From positions 62,001-126,000 of the forward strand of contig NZ_JABMKX010000014.1 in assembly GCF_013204885.1 (NCBI RefSeq): a stretch of 64,000 bases of DNA. The letters run 5' to 3'. Origin of the DNA: Paenibacillus tritici. Its GTDB lineage: Bacteria; Bacillota; Bacilli; Paenibacillales; Paenibacillaceae. Below the pieces are notes generated by a model that made no database searches, had not been told where the DNA came from, and was given only the letters and a program-made list of their open reading frames with translations. The translations under genes and the position numbers were made by a program. This document shows, piece after piece, positions 1 to 9,056 of this stretch; the first letter of the stretch is position 1, and every line of letters starts with the position of its first letter.

Positions 1-363
1 GTGAGCCATTATCTCATCGTAGGTCATCCAATGTACGGCTTCGACTTCATCAGGACTCTTGTTCGTTGCCGTACCGCTGTCATATTCGCAAAGGAAGACC
101 TGATTGATGACATTGCGTCCATCCTCAGTGACGAAGGAGGAGCTGTACACCAGCGTAACCGCTTCTGTGATCCGAATTCCGACTTCTTCATAGCATTCCC
201 GCTGTACCGTCCGTTCAAGGATATCGAGCGTATTCCCTTCAACGTCCACCTTCCCCCCAACAAGAGCCAGCGTCCCTCCCGCATGCTCTTCTTTGGTACT
301 TCTAGTAATCACAAGCCATTTTCCATCCTTGTAGACCGCACCTTCTACGTTGACTATGAACAT
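1..363 (-). CDS. Nudix hydrolase, 3' end cut by window edge
   Basis: The frame runs 121 codons from ATG at 363 off the left edge without a stop. The product starts MFIVNVEGAVYKDGKW and carries a Nudix-like segment: GGKVDVEG near residues 37-44, then RECYEEVGI, the metal-binding REUxEExGU half of the box. The box differs from the textbook form: there are about four extra residues between the first Gly and RE, and Asp in place of the first Glu. Nudix enzymes hydrolyse nucleoside diphosphates linked to another group; the substrate cannot be told here. An AGGAG ribosome binding site lies 7-12 bases before the ATG. The longest plus-strand frame over the same bases is a shadow. It is transcribed divergently from the lipoprotein gene that follows. 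Confidence 0.8.
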   Translation of the reverse strand, partial: MFIVNVEGAVYKDGKWLVITRSTKEEHAGGTLALVGGKVDVEGNTLDILERTVQRECYEEVGIRITEAVTLVYSSSFVTEDGRNVINQVFLCEYDSGTATNKSPDEVEAVHWMTYDEIMAH

Positions 364-547
364 GTTATTACTCTCCTTTTCCGTATTAGTTAACCATTTG
401 CCATTTTTTCAAAATCTCCTGCTTGTCCGCCCAAAGCAATTGACTTTACGGTCCTTTGCATCTTTGAATAATTGTCTTATTTTGATTCAACTTTTCCTTA
501 TCACTTGCGTCCTTACATATATACCAAAACTTTCATGGAGGATATTA

Positions 548-1117
548 ATGAAAAATCTAACTCGTGGTATTTTATCTTTATGTTTAATCGGAGCTCTACT
601 TCTCTCTGCATGCGGAAAAGCCGATGACTCTACAACCAGTGAAGAATCGGGTACTATCCTACCAACAACTCCAACACCTGCTACTAATTCACCCGCAGAT
701 TCAGAGAAATTGATTGATCCGGCAACAAAAGAAGTCAAAGAAATTGCCGAAGCCGACTTCACAAAAGGAGTATTTATTAATTTTGACCCATACCAAAAAA
801 GCTTTTTCGACGATGATATTATTTCTAAGTTCAATGGTAATATTGAAGCTGTGGTCGAGCAGGATGAAGAAAAATTCAAAGAGCATCTACATGAAGGCTC
901 TCGTGGTGAAACATACTTTTTCAGTGAAGAAGGCGTTCAATTTATGTTTTATGATCTAGATCTTCTGGAGAAACTCACAGTTCATGGGCGTGAACAAATT
1001 AGAGTCGGCGTTCAATATGCCAAAAAAATGGCGGATGGAACCATTCAAAATCAAGGGATTACCTACTTCTTTACTAAAAATAAAGCAGGTGAATGGGGTA
1101 TTGAGAATATAGATTAA
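548..1117 (+). CDS. Small secreted lipoprotein of unknown function
   Basis: This 189-residue protein starts MKNLTRGILSLCLIG and has a lipobox LLLSACGK, so it is predicted to be lipid-anchored at Cys about residue 23 on the outer face of the membrane. A Ser/Thr/Pro-rich linker to about residue 55 is followed by an acidic globular domain (about 60-189) with no motif I recognise. The ATG at 548 is chosen because GGAGG lies at 537-541 and because it starts exactly at a signal peptide; a longer open frame reaches upstream to 350 but would put the signal peptide inside the protein. No partner gene is evident. It ends in front of the 51-bp repeat array. Confidence 0.8.
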   Translation: MKNLTRGILSLCLIGALLLSACGKADDSTTSEESGTILPTTPTPATNSPADSEKLIDPATKEVKEIAEADFTKGVFINFDPYQKSFFDDDIISKFNGNIEAVVEQDEEKFKEHLHEGSRGETYFFSEEGVQFMFYDLDLLEKLTVHGREQIRVGVQYAKKMADGTIQNQGITYFFTKNKAGEWGIENID

Positions 1118-1212
1118 ATTAACCTTTGTCTTCTCTATGCTTACATACAGCAACGGCTATGCGTCCTTTTAGACGGCATTCGCTTACTCCGGTAGCCATC
1201 TGGCGTAATGAG

Positions 1213-1350
1213 GTGCACTAATGCTCTTCATTCGCTCATTTCCCCCACGTCCGCTCAATTCAAGTGCACTAATGCTCTTCATTCGCTCATTTGGGCCATG
1301 TCCGCTGAATTCAAGTGCACTAATGCTCTTCATTCGCTCCTTCAGCCTTT
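1213..1350. repeat. Tandem 51-bp intergenic repeat, nearly 3 units
   Basis: Units start at 1213, 1264 and 1315, each opening with GTGCACTAATGCTCTTCATT followed by CGCTC, so the period is exactly 51 bp; the last unit is cut short. The conserved part is the first 30 bp; the second half (C/G-rich, GTCCGCT.AATTCAA) varies. It fills most of the gap between the lipoprotein gene and the terminator at 1376. The period equals that of the unrelated-looking array at 22480. No frame looks coding. Confidence 0.85.
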
Positions 1351-1375
1351 TGGTCCCACAATTTCCTGAACAATG

Positions 1376-1415
1376 AAAAAAGCGAATTCAGCACAATGTC
1401 TGAATTCGCTTTTTT
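1376..1415. terminator. Bidirectional rho-independent terminator
   Basis: A perfect 16-base inverted repeat (AAAAAAGCGAATTCAG / CTGAATTCGCTTTTTT) with an 8-base loop lies between two convergent genes, the lipoprotein (ends 1117) and the SLH protein (ends 1432). A-run and T-run flank the stem, so it can end transcription from both sides. Confidence 0.9.
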
Positions 1416-1431
1416 CTGTTTATAACAATCT

Positions 1432-4400
1432 TCAGTCAATTAACTCCGACTTCTGCAGCAAACGCTGAATCAGAACCGCCACTTCTGCGCGGGTGACATT
1501 AGCTTTGGCGTCCAGCTTGCTGCCGCCGCGGCCGGTGATCAAGCCGGCGCTGGCTGCAAGTGCCAGACTGTCCTTGGCCCAGGCGCTTACGCGGCCTGCA
1601 TCGGTAAAGGCTGCGAGTACACCTGCTGTATCCACCGTGCCGGTCTGTTCTGCAAGGCCAGTCAGCTTCATCGCTTTGGCGATGATGTTCATGGCTTGCT
1701 CACGTGTGATCCGGGCATCCGGACGGAAGGTTCCATCCTCGAAGCCGGTGATCAGACCATACCAGGAGGCTGTTTCGACTGCAGAGGCATACCAGCTATC
1801 CGCCGGAACATCGGCAAACTTCGCAGTTTCTCCTCCATACTTCAGTCCCAGACCGCGTACGATAATCGCTGCGAACTCTGCCCGGGTAATGTCTGCATCC
1901 GGATTGAACATTGAATCATTCACTCCGTTAATGACCAGACGCGAGCCCATATCGTTCACCGCATTTTTCGCCCAATGCTTCTCTACATCCTGGAAGGTCA
2001 GCGGATGCCACACTACAGCATAAGAGCTGTTCGTCAGACTGTTAATCTCAGCATAATATCTGCCGTCTTTCTGGATAAGCCGGGTGGGCACATGACGCAC
2101 CGTTCCAACTGGATCAACGACGATGCCCGTGGTAATCCGGTTCGGATCAATGCCCTGTGGAAGCGCCACTGTCCGCTCAACATAAGCATTGAACTGGCTC
2201 ACTTCCACTGTTGCTGTACCAGAGGTAGCAGTGACGGTGAAATCCAGCGCTGGGGCAATTAGCGTGAAGCCGTTTCTGCCTGCCGCAGCAGTCACTACCT
2301 GATTCATGGATGCCGAAGTTTCGCCAATTGTAATTTTCAGCGTAATATCCTCCAGCTTCACCCCGTTCCCCAGTCTTGCAGCTAACGCTCCAATGTTAAT
2401 CTGGGATGCAGGTAACGTATAGGTACCCTTGCTTGTCTGAAGCACCAGGGTGGCCGACAGCTCCTCCATGTTCTTGATCATCTGGCCGTTCAATTCTCCG
2501 ATGATAATGTTGGAATCCAGCATCACCGGAATGGTTACTACAGCCCCATTCCCCTCCGCATCGAGCTTCGCTTGCAGTCTGGCCGGATCTACAACGACGT
2601 TCGTTATTCTCACGTTGCCGGAGGTCGTTGTTGTTGCTTTGCCCGCATTCTCCTGCTTGCCGTTCACAAGGACGATTACATCGGTAACCGTAGTTGCCGG
2701 ATTCCCGGCAGGCGTTCCGCTGCTTGGGTTGCCACTGCTCGGGTTGCTTCCCGGGTTGCCCGGCCCGGGATCTGGTATGACCGGATTAGTCACCGCAACT
2801 ACCGCTATCGCGCTGCCGTACCTCACTACCTTACCGTCAGCATCAACCTCAGCAATTCCAATCGTATCCCCGTCGGCTGCCGGAATCAGACCCTCACTGC
2901 CTACAAGGGTGTATCCGCTCAGAAGGTCTCCCGCATTCGGCACGCCGACACTCCCAGGACCGAAGTTCTTATACAGCAGCTTATGCCCCTCAGCGGGTGC
3001 AGGCGTAACCGATATAAGCGTATAGCCGTTATTGGCTGCACCACCCGGGTCACTGGCACTCACAGACAAGTCTTCAGCAGGGATCAGCACATTCGTTGTA
3101 AAAGTAAGCATCGTTGCCGGTCCCGCCGGAACAGATCCACTGGCTGCTACCCGGACTTTGACGGTATGCTCACCGCCGAGATCCGGCAGGTTAGTTCCGT
3201 CGTACCGTACGTAAGGTCCGTCGTCTACAGCGAATTCCATGCTTGTGTTCAGGCCTATAATCGTATTGCTCTGATCATCTGCGGCTACTTCAGGTGCAGA
3301 CGGGATAACCGCATCCGAATCATGAACAGTAACCTGAGCAATATTTGAAGCAAAGTCTGTTGCCGTTGCCTTCACACGTACATAATAGGTGTCCGGCGCA
3401 AGACCAGCAATCGTTGTGCCGATGACCTCAGTCCAAAGTCCCGCGCTGCCTGCTCTGTATTCCATCTGGACCGTCAGATTCTGCAGAGTACCATCATTGG
3501 CTCCGTTGTAGGTCACATCCGTTACACTCACACCAACCGGAGCGGCCTGACGGGCAGGAACAGTTAACAGTTGCACATCACTATCCGTGGTGGTTACCCC
3601 GTTGCCCAACTTCACAATACTCAGCGAGGTTCCCAGCCACCCATTGTCTACAGCCAATGTTCCGTCCGTTGCAGCTGTTACTGCCATGCCATTCACCGTG
3701 TATAAGCCGTCTGGTGTCAGACCTGATAATTGCTCAGCGGCAAAATCAATGACCGCCGCAGGTGTCACTTCAGCCGTTGCGGTGAACGACATTACCGTAA
3801 GTGGCACCGAAGCTGAGGTGAACGCTGTCGCTGTCGCCTTCGTCCGCACGTAATACGTATCGGGAGCAAGCCCCGTTACCGTTGTGCCCGCTACATCTGT
3901 CCAAGCCCCTGCTGCACCTTTCTTATACTCCATCGCAGGAGTCACATCAACCAGCGTACCGTTGTTCGCATTAATCGCTGTTTCATCCGTCGCTGCTACA
4001 TCAACAGGCGCTGCCGGACGAGAAGCAACTACCAACGTCTGCGCCGCGCTGTCAATCGTCGTTGAACCATTGCCCTTCTTCACGATGCTCAGCGAGGTTC
4101 CGAACCAGCTGCTGTCCAGCACCAGCCTACCCTCGGCTGTCGCCGTTACCGCCAGCGTACCGTTTATCGTGTACGAACCGTTTGGCGCAAGACTTGCCAG
4201 CTGTTCAGCCACATAATCCAGATTTGCTGCCGGAGTTGCTTCAGGTATTGCTACGTAAGCCGCCACCCTCACCGTCTGTGCTTCTGAGGCAAACGCTGTC
4301 GCTGTCGCCTTCGTCCGCACGTAGTACGTATCGGGAGCAAGCCCTGTTACCGTTGTGCCCGCTACATCTGTCCACGCCCCTGCTGCACCTTTCTTATACT

Positions 4401-6816
4401 CCATCGCAGGAGTCACATCAACCAGCGTACCGTTGTTGGCATTAATCGCCGTTTCAGCTGTCGCTGCTACATCGGCAGGCGCTGCCGGACGGGAAGCAAC
4501 TACCAACGTCTGTGCCGCGCTGTCTATCGTTGTTGAACCATTGCCTTTCTTCACGATGCTCAGCGTGGTTCCCAGCCAGCTGCTATCCAGCACCAGCCTA
4601 CCCTCTGCTGTCGCCGTTACCGCCAGCGTACCGTTTACCGTGTACGAACCGTTTGGTACCAGATCTGTCAGCTGTTCAGCCACATAATCCAGATCTGCTG
4701 CCGGAGTTGCTTCAGGTATTGCTACGTAAGCCTTCACCGTCACCGTCTGTGCTTCCGAGGCAAACGCTGTCGCTGTCGCCTTCGTCCGCACGTAATACGT
4801 ATCGGGAGCAAGCCCCGTTACCGTTGTGTCTGCTATAACTGTCCACGCCCCTGCCGAGCCCTTCTTGTATTCCATCGCAGGAGTCACATCAACCAGCGTA
4901 CCGTTGTTGGCATTAATCGCTGTTTCAGCTGTCGCTGCTACATCAGCAGGCGCTGCCGGACGGGAAGCAACTACCAACGTCTGCGCCGCGCTGTCGATCG
5001 TCGTTGAACCATTGCCCTTCTTCACGATGCTCAGCGTGGTTCCCAGCCAGCTGCTGTCTATAGCCAGCTTGCCTTCTGCTGTAGCCATCATCGAAGCGCC
5101 GTTCACCGTATATGAACCGTTAGCCGTTAAGCCTGTTAATTGTTCAGCTGCATAATCAATATCAGCGGTCGGGGTTACTTCCGGCGCTGGCTTGAACAGT
5201 GATACCGTTGCCGTCAGCGGCGATCCGCTGATCGTGTACCCGCTTGGCGAATTCACTGCCACCGATACGTCCCCTTCAGCTTCCACTGAAGTAAGCGCAA
5301 TGCTCCAAGCTGTTCCTGACCCGCTTAATGCTCCTTTTACCGCAGAGCCTGTACCGTCAGTAATCGTGATGTCATCTGCCGTCAGCCCGGCAATCGCGGG
5401 ATCGAACGTCAGATCAATCTTCGTCGAGGTTGTGGTTCCGGGTACGCCATCAGCTACCGCCGATTGCAGCACTACCGGAGTGGAGATCTCTGTTGCAAAC
5501 AGTCTGCCGGTTATTCTGTAATGAGTATCATCGGTATTATCCGTTCTGATGAAGACAAGCTTGTCGCCAAAGGTGGGGTGGATAGAGAACTTCGGATAAT
5601 ATTCCACAGCGAACATCCAGCTATCTTCATCATATCCCTGAAATACGACCGGCGCGGAGTCCACCGGCTGATCCGTTGTATAAAGCAAGTTCCCGTTATA
5701 GTCATAGTAATTCAGGTAAGCATACTGGGTTCCCGACCACTCTGTACCGTAGTTGTACGCATCGTCGATGGCCTTATTGGACACAGCGTCCGTACTTACG
5801 GTTACGAATCCGGGCATGGCACCCTTCTTGTAGACAACGGCTGATGCCGCGGCCAGAGAACCATTCATGGTAAATCCGCCCTGAGCTGCACCCGTGTTGT
5901 CATATAAAGAAACACTGGTTACCCCGGTCTGCCAGTGATATTGGCTGAACATGAAGTTCCCGTTGCCCAGTGTAGACAGATACAGCTGCCTCTCATTCAT
6001 TCTCGCTCCCACATTAATAGTTGTTACGGTGGGGGTTCCGTTGTTATGGAATAACTTCAGATAGATATTATCGTTGGGAGCCCCCGAATTGTAAGCTACC
6101 ATATACACGCCGTCACCAGCAGCTACATAGGACATGCTCGCATTAGCATCGACCAGCAGCGTTTCGCTTGACACGGGTACACCCGCAGCGGTGAACACAC
6201 GGGTAACCGTACTCTTGTTGTCATTCCTTTGCCAGGAAAAAGCTATATTCCCGTCAGATAACTCCGCCGCCGATACAAAACGCGTAAGCTGCGGAAGAGT
6301 TCCGGTACTGAATGTATTAAGCTGAGTCTGGCCGGTTACCTTCTGGCCTGCCTTGTTAAGCACCATGAAATAGGCATTCGGCGTGCTCTCCGTAACAGTC
6401 CCCAACTGCAGATTATTTTCATTGGAGTCACTTTTACTATACGTAATCAATAGATTGCCGTTACTTAGCGCAAGCATACTCACATAAGTCATTTTGTAAT
6501 AGGTGTCCATCAGGCTGCCCAGGTTAACGTCTGTTGTAAGTGTTCCTGTGCTGTTATAGATCCTAAGGAAATTAGAGGAGGTGTAGGTATTACCTTGATA
6601 TACGAATGAATTCAGCAGCACTGCCGTACTTCCATCCTGAAGACCTTGGACATCCGAAACAGTCTTGCCTGTGGTGCCTGAAACCGGAGGTTCGATGACA
6701 AAATCGAGTGTTTCATTAAAAGTTGGCAACGCAGCATAGGCCCGGAGTGATACCATGGGCAGCAGCCCGATCACCAATACCAAAGCCAGCCCGATCTTTC
6801 CAAATTTACTTAACAT
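1432..6816 (-). CDS. Giant SLH-anchored surface protein with four long repeats
   Basis: The product is 1,794 residues. The start is ATG at 6816, with AAGGAGG at a 6-7 base spacing and directly before a signal peptide (MLSKFGKIGLALVLVIG...AYA); the open frame continues 58 codons further up without a matching site. Order: signal peptide (1-30); a region to about 440 with repeated strand patterns (e.g. LSNGNLLITY, LSDGNIAFSW), likely a beta-propeller; a SwmB/Ig-like domain (about 445-535); four repeats of about 157 residues (about 545-1170) with AEQL..L..NGSYTVNG and GLAPDTYYVRTKAT; further Ig-like segments; a Gly/Ser/Pro/Asn linker; and three C-terminal SLH domains (about 1606, 1668, 1735) that bind pyruvylated secondary cell-wall polymer. 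It is probably an adhesin or wall-associated sensor. Ligand unknown. Confidence 0.9.
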   Translation of the reverse strand: MLSKFGKIGLALVLVIGLLPMVSLRAYAALPTFNETLDFVIEPPVSGTTGKTVSDVQGLQDGSTAVLLNSFVYQGNTYTSSNFLRIYNSTGTLTTDVNLGSLMDTYYKMTYVSMLALSNGNLLITYSKSDSNENNLQLGTVTESTPNAYFMVLNKAGQKVTGQTQLNTFSTGTLPQLTRFVSAAELSDGNIAFSWQRNDNKSTVTRVFTAAGVPVSSETLLVDANASMSYVAAGDGVYMVAYNSGAPNDNIYLKLFHNNGTPTVTTINVGARMNERQLYLSTLGNGNFMFSQYHWQTGVTSVSLYDNTGAAQGGFTMNGSLAAASAVVYKKGAMPGFVTVSTDAVSNKAIDDAYNYGTEWSGTQYAYLNYYDYNGNLLYTTDQPVDSAPVVFQGYDEDSWMFAVEYYPKFSIHPTFGDKLVFIRTDNTDDTHYRITGRLFATEISTPVVLQSAVADGVPGTTTSTKIDLTFDPAIAGLTADDITITDGTGSAVKGALSGSGTAWSIALTSVEAEGDVSVAVNSPSGYTISGSPLTATVSLFKPAPEVTPTADIDYAAEQLTGLTANGSYTVNGASMMATAEGKLAIDSSWLGTTLSIVKKGNGSTTIDSAAQTLVVASRPAAPADVAATAETAINANNGTLVDVTPAMEYKKGSAGAWTVIADTTVTGLAPDTYYVRTKATATAFASEAQTVTVKAYVAIPEATPAADLDYVAEQLTDLVPNGSYTVNGTLAVTATAEGRLVLDSSWLGTTLSIVKKGNGSTTIDSAAQTLVVASRPAAPADVAATAETAINANNGTLVDVTPAMEYKKGAAGAWTDVAGTTVTGLAPDTYYVRTKATATAFASEAQTVRVAAYVAIPEATPAANLDYVAEQLASLAPNGSYTINGTLAVTATAEGRLVLDSSWFGTSLSIVKKGNGSTTIDSAAQTLVVASRPAAPVDVAATDETAINANNGTLVDVTPAMEYKKGAAGAWTDVAGTTVTGLAPDTYYVRTKATATAFTSASVPLTVMSFTATAEVTPAAVIDFAAEQLSGLTPDGLYTVNGMAVTAATDGTLAVDNGWLGTSLSIVKLGNGVTTTDSDVQLLTVPARQAAPVGVSVTDVTYNGANDGTLQNLTVQMEYRAGSAGLWTEVIGTTIAGLAPDTYYVRVKATATDFASNIAQVTVHDSDAVIPSAPEVAADDQSNTIIGLNTSMEFAVDDGPYVRYDGTNLPDLGGEHTVKVRVAASGSVPAGPATMLTFTTNVLIPAEDLSVSASDPGGAANNGYTLISVTPAPAEGHKLLYKNFGPGSVGVPNAGDLLSGYTLVGSEGLIPAADGDTIGIAEVDADGKVVRYGSAIAVVAVTNPVIPDPGPGNPGSNPSSGNPSSGTPAGNPATTVTDVIVLVNGKQENAGKATTTTSGNVRITNVVVDPARLQAKLDAEGNGAVVTIPVMLDSNIIIGELNGQMIKNMEELSATLVLQTSKGTYTLPASQINIGALAARLGNGVKLEDITLKITIGETSASMNQVVTAAAGRNGFTLIAPALDFTVTATSGTATVEVSQFNAYVERTVALPQGIDPNRITTGIVVDPVGTVRHVPTRLIQKDGRYYAEINSLTNSSYAVVWHPLTFQDVEKHWAKNAVNDMGSRLVINGVNDSMFNPDADITRAEFAAIIVRGLGLKYGGETAKFADVPADSWYASAVETASWYGLITGFEDGTFRPDARITREQAMNIIAKAMKLTGLAEQTGTVDTAGVLAAFTDAGRVSAWAKDSLALAASAGLITGRGGSKLDAKANVTRAEVAVLIQRLLQKSELID
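3300..5180 (-). repeat. Four in-frame ~471-bp repeats in the SLH protein gene
   Basis: Matching blocks recur about every 471 bp; the AEQL-coding segment is near 5160, 4690, 4220 and 3750. The two middle units (about 4220-5160) are nearly identical over long stretches, including third-codon positions, while the fourth is clearly diverged. This points to recent unequal crossing-over or gene conversion among the middle units and an older origin of the array. Confidence 0.85.
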
Positions 6817-6987
6817 CGCTTTCCTCCTTGTCGAATTGGCTATTCCCATATGATTGATAACGCTTTTAATAATTGGTTTATCGACATTTTCCGCGTTAAA
6901 ATTAACAAGTTCGACAAATATATTCACTGAATAATGATATAAATATATATTTAGTCCTTGCATGATGCGAATCAGCAAAAACAAGCA

Positions 6988-7025
6988 CAAAAAAAGCCCG
7001 ATCTGTCCATTGAACAGAATAGGCC
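6988..7025 (-). terminator. Possible minus-strand terminator
   Basis: On the minus strand a stem (GCCT + TCTGT pairing with ACAGA + GGGC, with a two-base internal mismatch and a 6-base loop) is followed by TTTTTTT at 6988. It sits upstream of the SLH gene start and would shield that gene from read-through. No minus-strand gene lies directly above it. Confidence 0.4.
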
Positions 7026-7118
7026 GGGTATGATTGCCCTTACAATTTGCGATTATCTGTGACTATAGTACAATTAATCTTGCCATCAGTCATCTACTTG
7101 GAACGAGGAGGGGTTAGT

Positions 7119-7715
7119 GTGCAGAATATGCAGGATATGCAGGATTTATTTAAGGCGATCATTAAGCAGGACGTCAAACCTTTTTTCTCCGAACGGGGCT
7201 ATCGTACAAAGGATCTGAATTTCAACAAAACAGAAGGCCAACTCAGCTATAAAATCAATATCCAGAAATTCAAGTACAATACACACAAGCAACTCAGCTT
7301 CTATGTGAATTACAGTCTTAATTCCGAAGAGCTTGCGCAATATAGGCCTGCTTCCTCTCTGGGCTTGCCTCACTTCTATGTCCGGATCAGGAACATCGTC
7401 CCCGCCGCCCCGGAACGCTACTTCCTGACTCCGGAGGTAGATGTGGACAAGTTCACGGCAGACCTGCTGCTCCACTTGGATCAGGGTCTCCAATTCATGT
7501 ACACCCTAACCGATGCCAGGGCCATTATTGAATACTATATGCCGAAGATAGCACTGCATTTAAGTGAGGAGACCTTCGGGTTCCTGCTGGATACAGGGGA
7601 CACAGAGACTGCGGAGCAATACCTCAAGCAGCTCCAAGCGAAATACGGCGCCGAGAAGCGCTGGGCGATCTTGGAGAAGAAGTATGCAGCGGTCTGGGAG
7701 AAGTACGGGAGGTAA
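7119..7715 (+). CDS. DUF4304 family protein
   Basis: The product is 198 residues, cytoplasmic, with no signal peptide or membrane segment. The start is GTG at 7119, preceded by GAGGAGG (7105-7111); the longer frame from 7047 lacks a ribosome binding site. The first ~130 residues (DLFKAIIKQDVKPFFSERGY...; KINIQKFKYNT; FYVNYSLNS) match what I know of DUF4304, a family of unknown function often found as single small genes and sometimes near toxin/immunity loci. The C-terminal 60 residues look helical (EQYLKQLQAKYG...WAILEKKYAAVWEKYG). It stands alone between two terminators and converges on the DUF4317 gene. Confidence 0.65.
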   Translation: MQNMQDMQDLFKAIIKQDVKPFFSERGYRTKDLNFNKTEGQLSYKINIQKFKYNTHKQLSFYVNYSLNSEELAQYRPASSLGLPHFYVRIRNIVPAAPERYFLTPEVDVDKFTADLLLHLDQGLQFMYTLTDARAIIEYYMPKIALHLSEETFGFLLDTGDTETAEQYLKQLQAKYGAEKRWAILEKKYAAVWEKYGR

Positions 7716-7756
7716 TGGCAGCTTCCGCTCCCTCCTTCCTGCGGACAGAATCAAAC

Positions 7757-7796
7757 AGGGCTATTCCGGTCTCATCCGAGACTTCGGAATAGCCCT
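7757..7796. terminator. Bidirectional terminator between convergent genes
   Basis: A perfect 12-bp inverted repeat AGGGCTATTCCG / CGGAATAGCCCT with a 16-base loop lies between the plus-strand DUF4304 gene (ends 7715) and the minus-strand DUF4317 gene (ends 7826). Confidence 0.8.
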
Positions 7797-7825
7797 ATTC
7801 TTGTCACCTATTCAGGTGTTACAGG

Positions 7826-8995
7826 TCAGGATAAATTCTCCGTCAGCAGCGTAAACCCTTCAATCACCGCATCCTCCTCGATCTCAATCATGATGCAGCG
7901 TTTCCCCTGATAATTCACCTGTCTCACATACTTCAGATCCTGCGGGCTGATCGTGATCGAAGCTACCTTGGTATCAATCTTGATCGACTTGGAGGTGAAT
8001 TTCGGGATGACACTGCTGGCCTTCATCTCGTAGTGCTTATTATCGACAATGGTCTCGAAAGCGCGCTCCACCTTCTCCATGGTTACGTCCTCTACGCCGC
8101 TTGCCTTCAGCACACGCTCCACATCCCGGTAATCCAGCTTCGGCGGCTCTTCCTCATCCGCGTTGTCTTCGATGACCTGGTGAATCTCCTCGTACACCTG
8201 GGCAATGGTACCCACATCAATCTGTTCGCCTGCCACTTCTTTTACAATCTCTTCAAAGATAGATCTCTCTTCCATGGCCGTCACAGACCGCTCCGCATTC
8301 AGCACCTGCTCAATGAAATGCGGGTTCGGATTATTCGCGCTTCCCGTACAATACAGTACACGGTTCACATCCGAATAGTTGTCCGTCACACTCGGGTAGA
8401 AGAAGCCTTGCTCCGGCGTGCTCAGCTTGATAATCGGGTCAACCATGATATTATACTTGAATTCCCGTTCTACATAATCGAATAAAAGCGTCTTGCGCTG
8501 CTGCTCCGTGGAATTCACACTGCACAGGATGAACGGATGAGCGAATACCTCGTCCTTCCCGGTCTCCTCGGCTTCGTCATTACGCGCCTTGGTCGGCCGG
8601 AAGTATTGCCCCCGTACGAATGTGATGACCGCATCCTTCTCATACTTGGCATCCACCAGCATTTTGTCCACCAGCATGAGCATCAGGTCCTGCCACTCCT
8701 CCGGGTCACCGGTCACCAGTCCCTGGTGAAGCATCACCTGCGACGGCTCCTCCGCTTCCTCCAAGAACTTCAGCTCGAACAGCTTATGGTCCAGCTCCCC
8801 GGTCAGCAGCTTGCGGAAGTTGCTCATATACAGCTCCTGCTTCTCACGTTCCAGCATCGCGAACGGCTGGCGCTCGAAATGATAGATCTCGTTGGTCTCC
8901 TTCATAATATACACGTTGAGAATATCGTACAGATTCAGCTGATCGTGATCCATCTTAAACTGCTTACGTATATGTGCGGCTTCTTTCTTGATCAT
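7826..8995 (-). CDS. DUF4317 family protein
   Basis: The product is 389 residues, soluble and acidic. The N-terminus MIKKEAAHIRKQFKMDHDQL fits the DUF4317 family, whose members start M(N/I)KK.I..IR.QFK, so I start at 8995 rather than at the longest frame (9037), which has no ribosome binding site. AGGAG is present but about 13 bases away. No catalytic motif is visible; the function of the family is not established to my knowledge. It follows the Fic gene on the same strand, and the long frame begins only 19 bases after the Fic stop, so the two may be co-transcribed. Confidence 0.7.
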   Translation of the reverse strand: MIKKEAAHIRKQFKMDHDQLNLYDILNVYIMKETNEIYHFERQPFAMLEREKQELYMSNFRKLLTGELDHKLFELKFLEEAEEPSQVMLHQGLVTGDPEEWQDLMLMLVDKMLVDAKYEKDAVITFVRGQYFRPTKARNDEAEETGKDEVFAHPFILCSVNSTEQQRKTLLFDYVEREFKYNIMVDPIIKLSTPEQGFFYPSVTDNYSDVNRVLYCTGSANNPNPHFIEQVLNAERSVTAMEERSIFEEIVKEVAGEQIDVGTIAQVYEEIHQVIEDNADEEEPPKLDYRDVERVLKASGVEDVTMEKVERAFETIVDNKHYEMKASSVIPKFTSKSIKIDTKVASITISPQDLKYVRQVNYQGKRCIMIEIEEDAVIEGFTLLTENLS

Positions 8996-9056
8996 GGTTC
9001 GTAACACAGCTCCTAGGAAATAAATTGGTTGTTCCATATAAACGATAGTAGAAACC

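Noticed and set aside
1..393. 130-codon open plus-strand frame at the left edge
   Set aside because: Its product has no family features, while the opposite strand encodes a Nudix hydrolase with a good ribosome binding site.
3587..5155. Series of plus-strand frames of about 110 codons opposite the SLH protein repeats
   Set aside because: They repeat with the same ~471-bp period as the minus-strand gene and have no ribosome binding sites; they are shadows.
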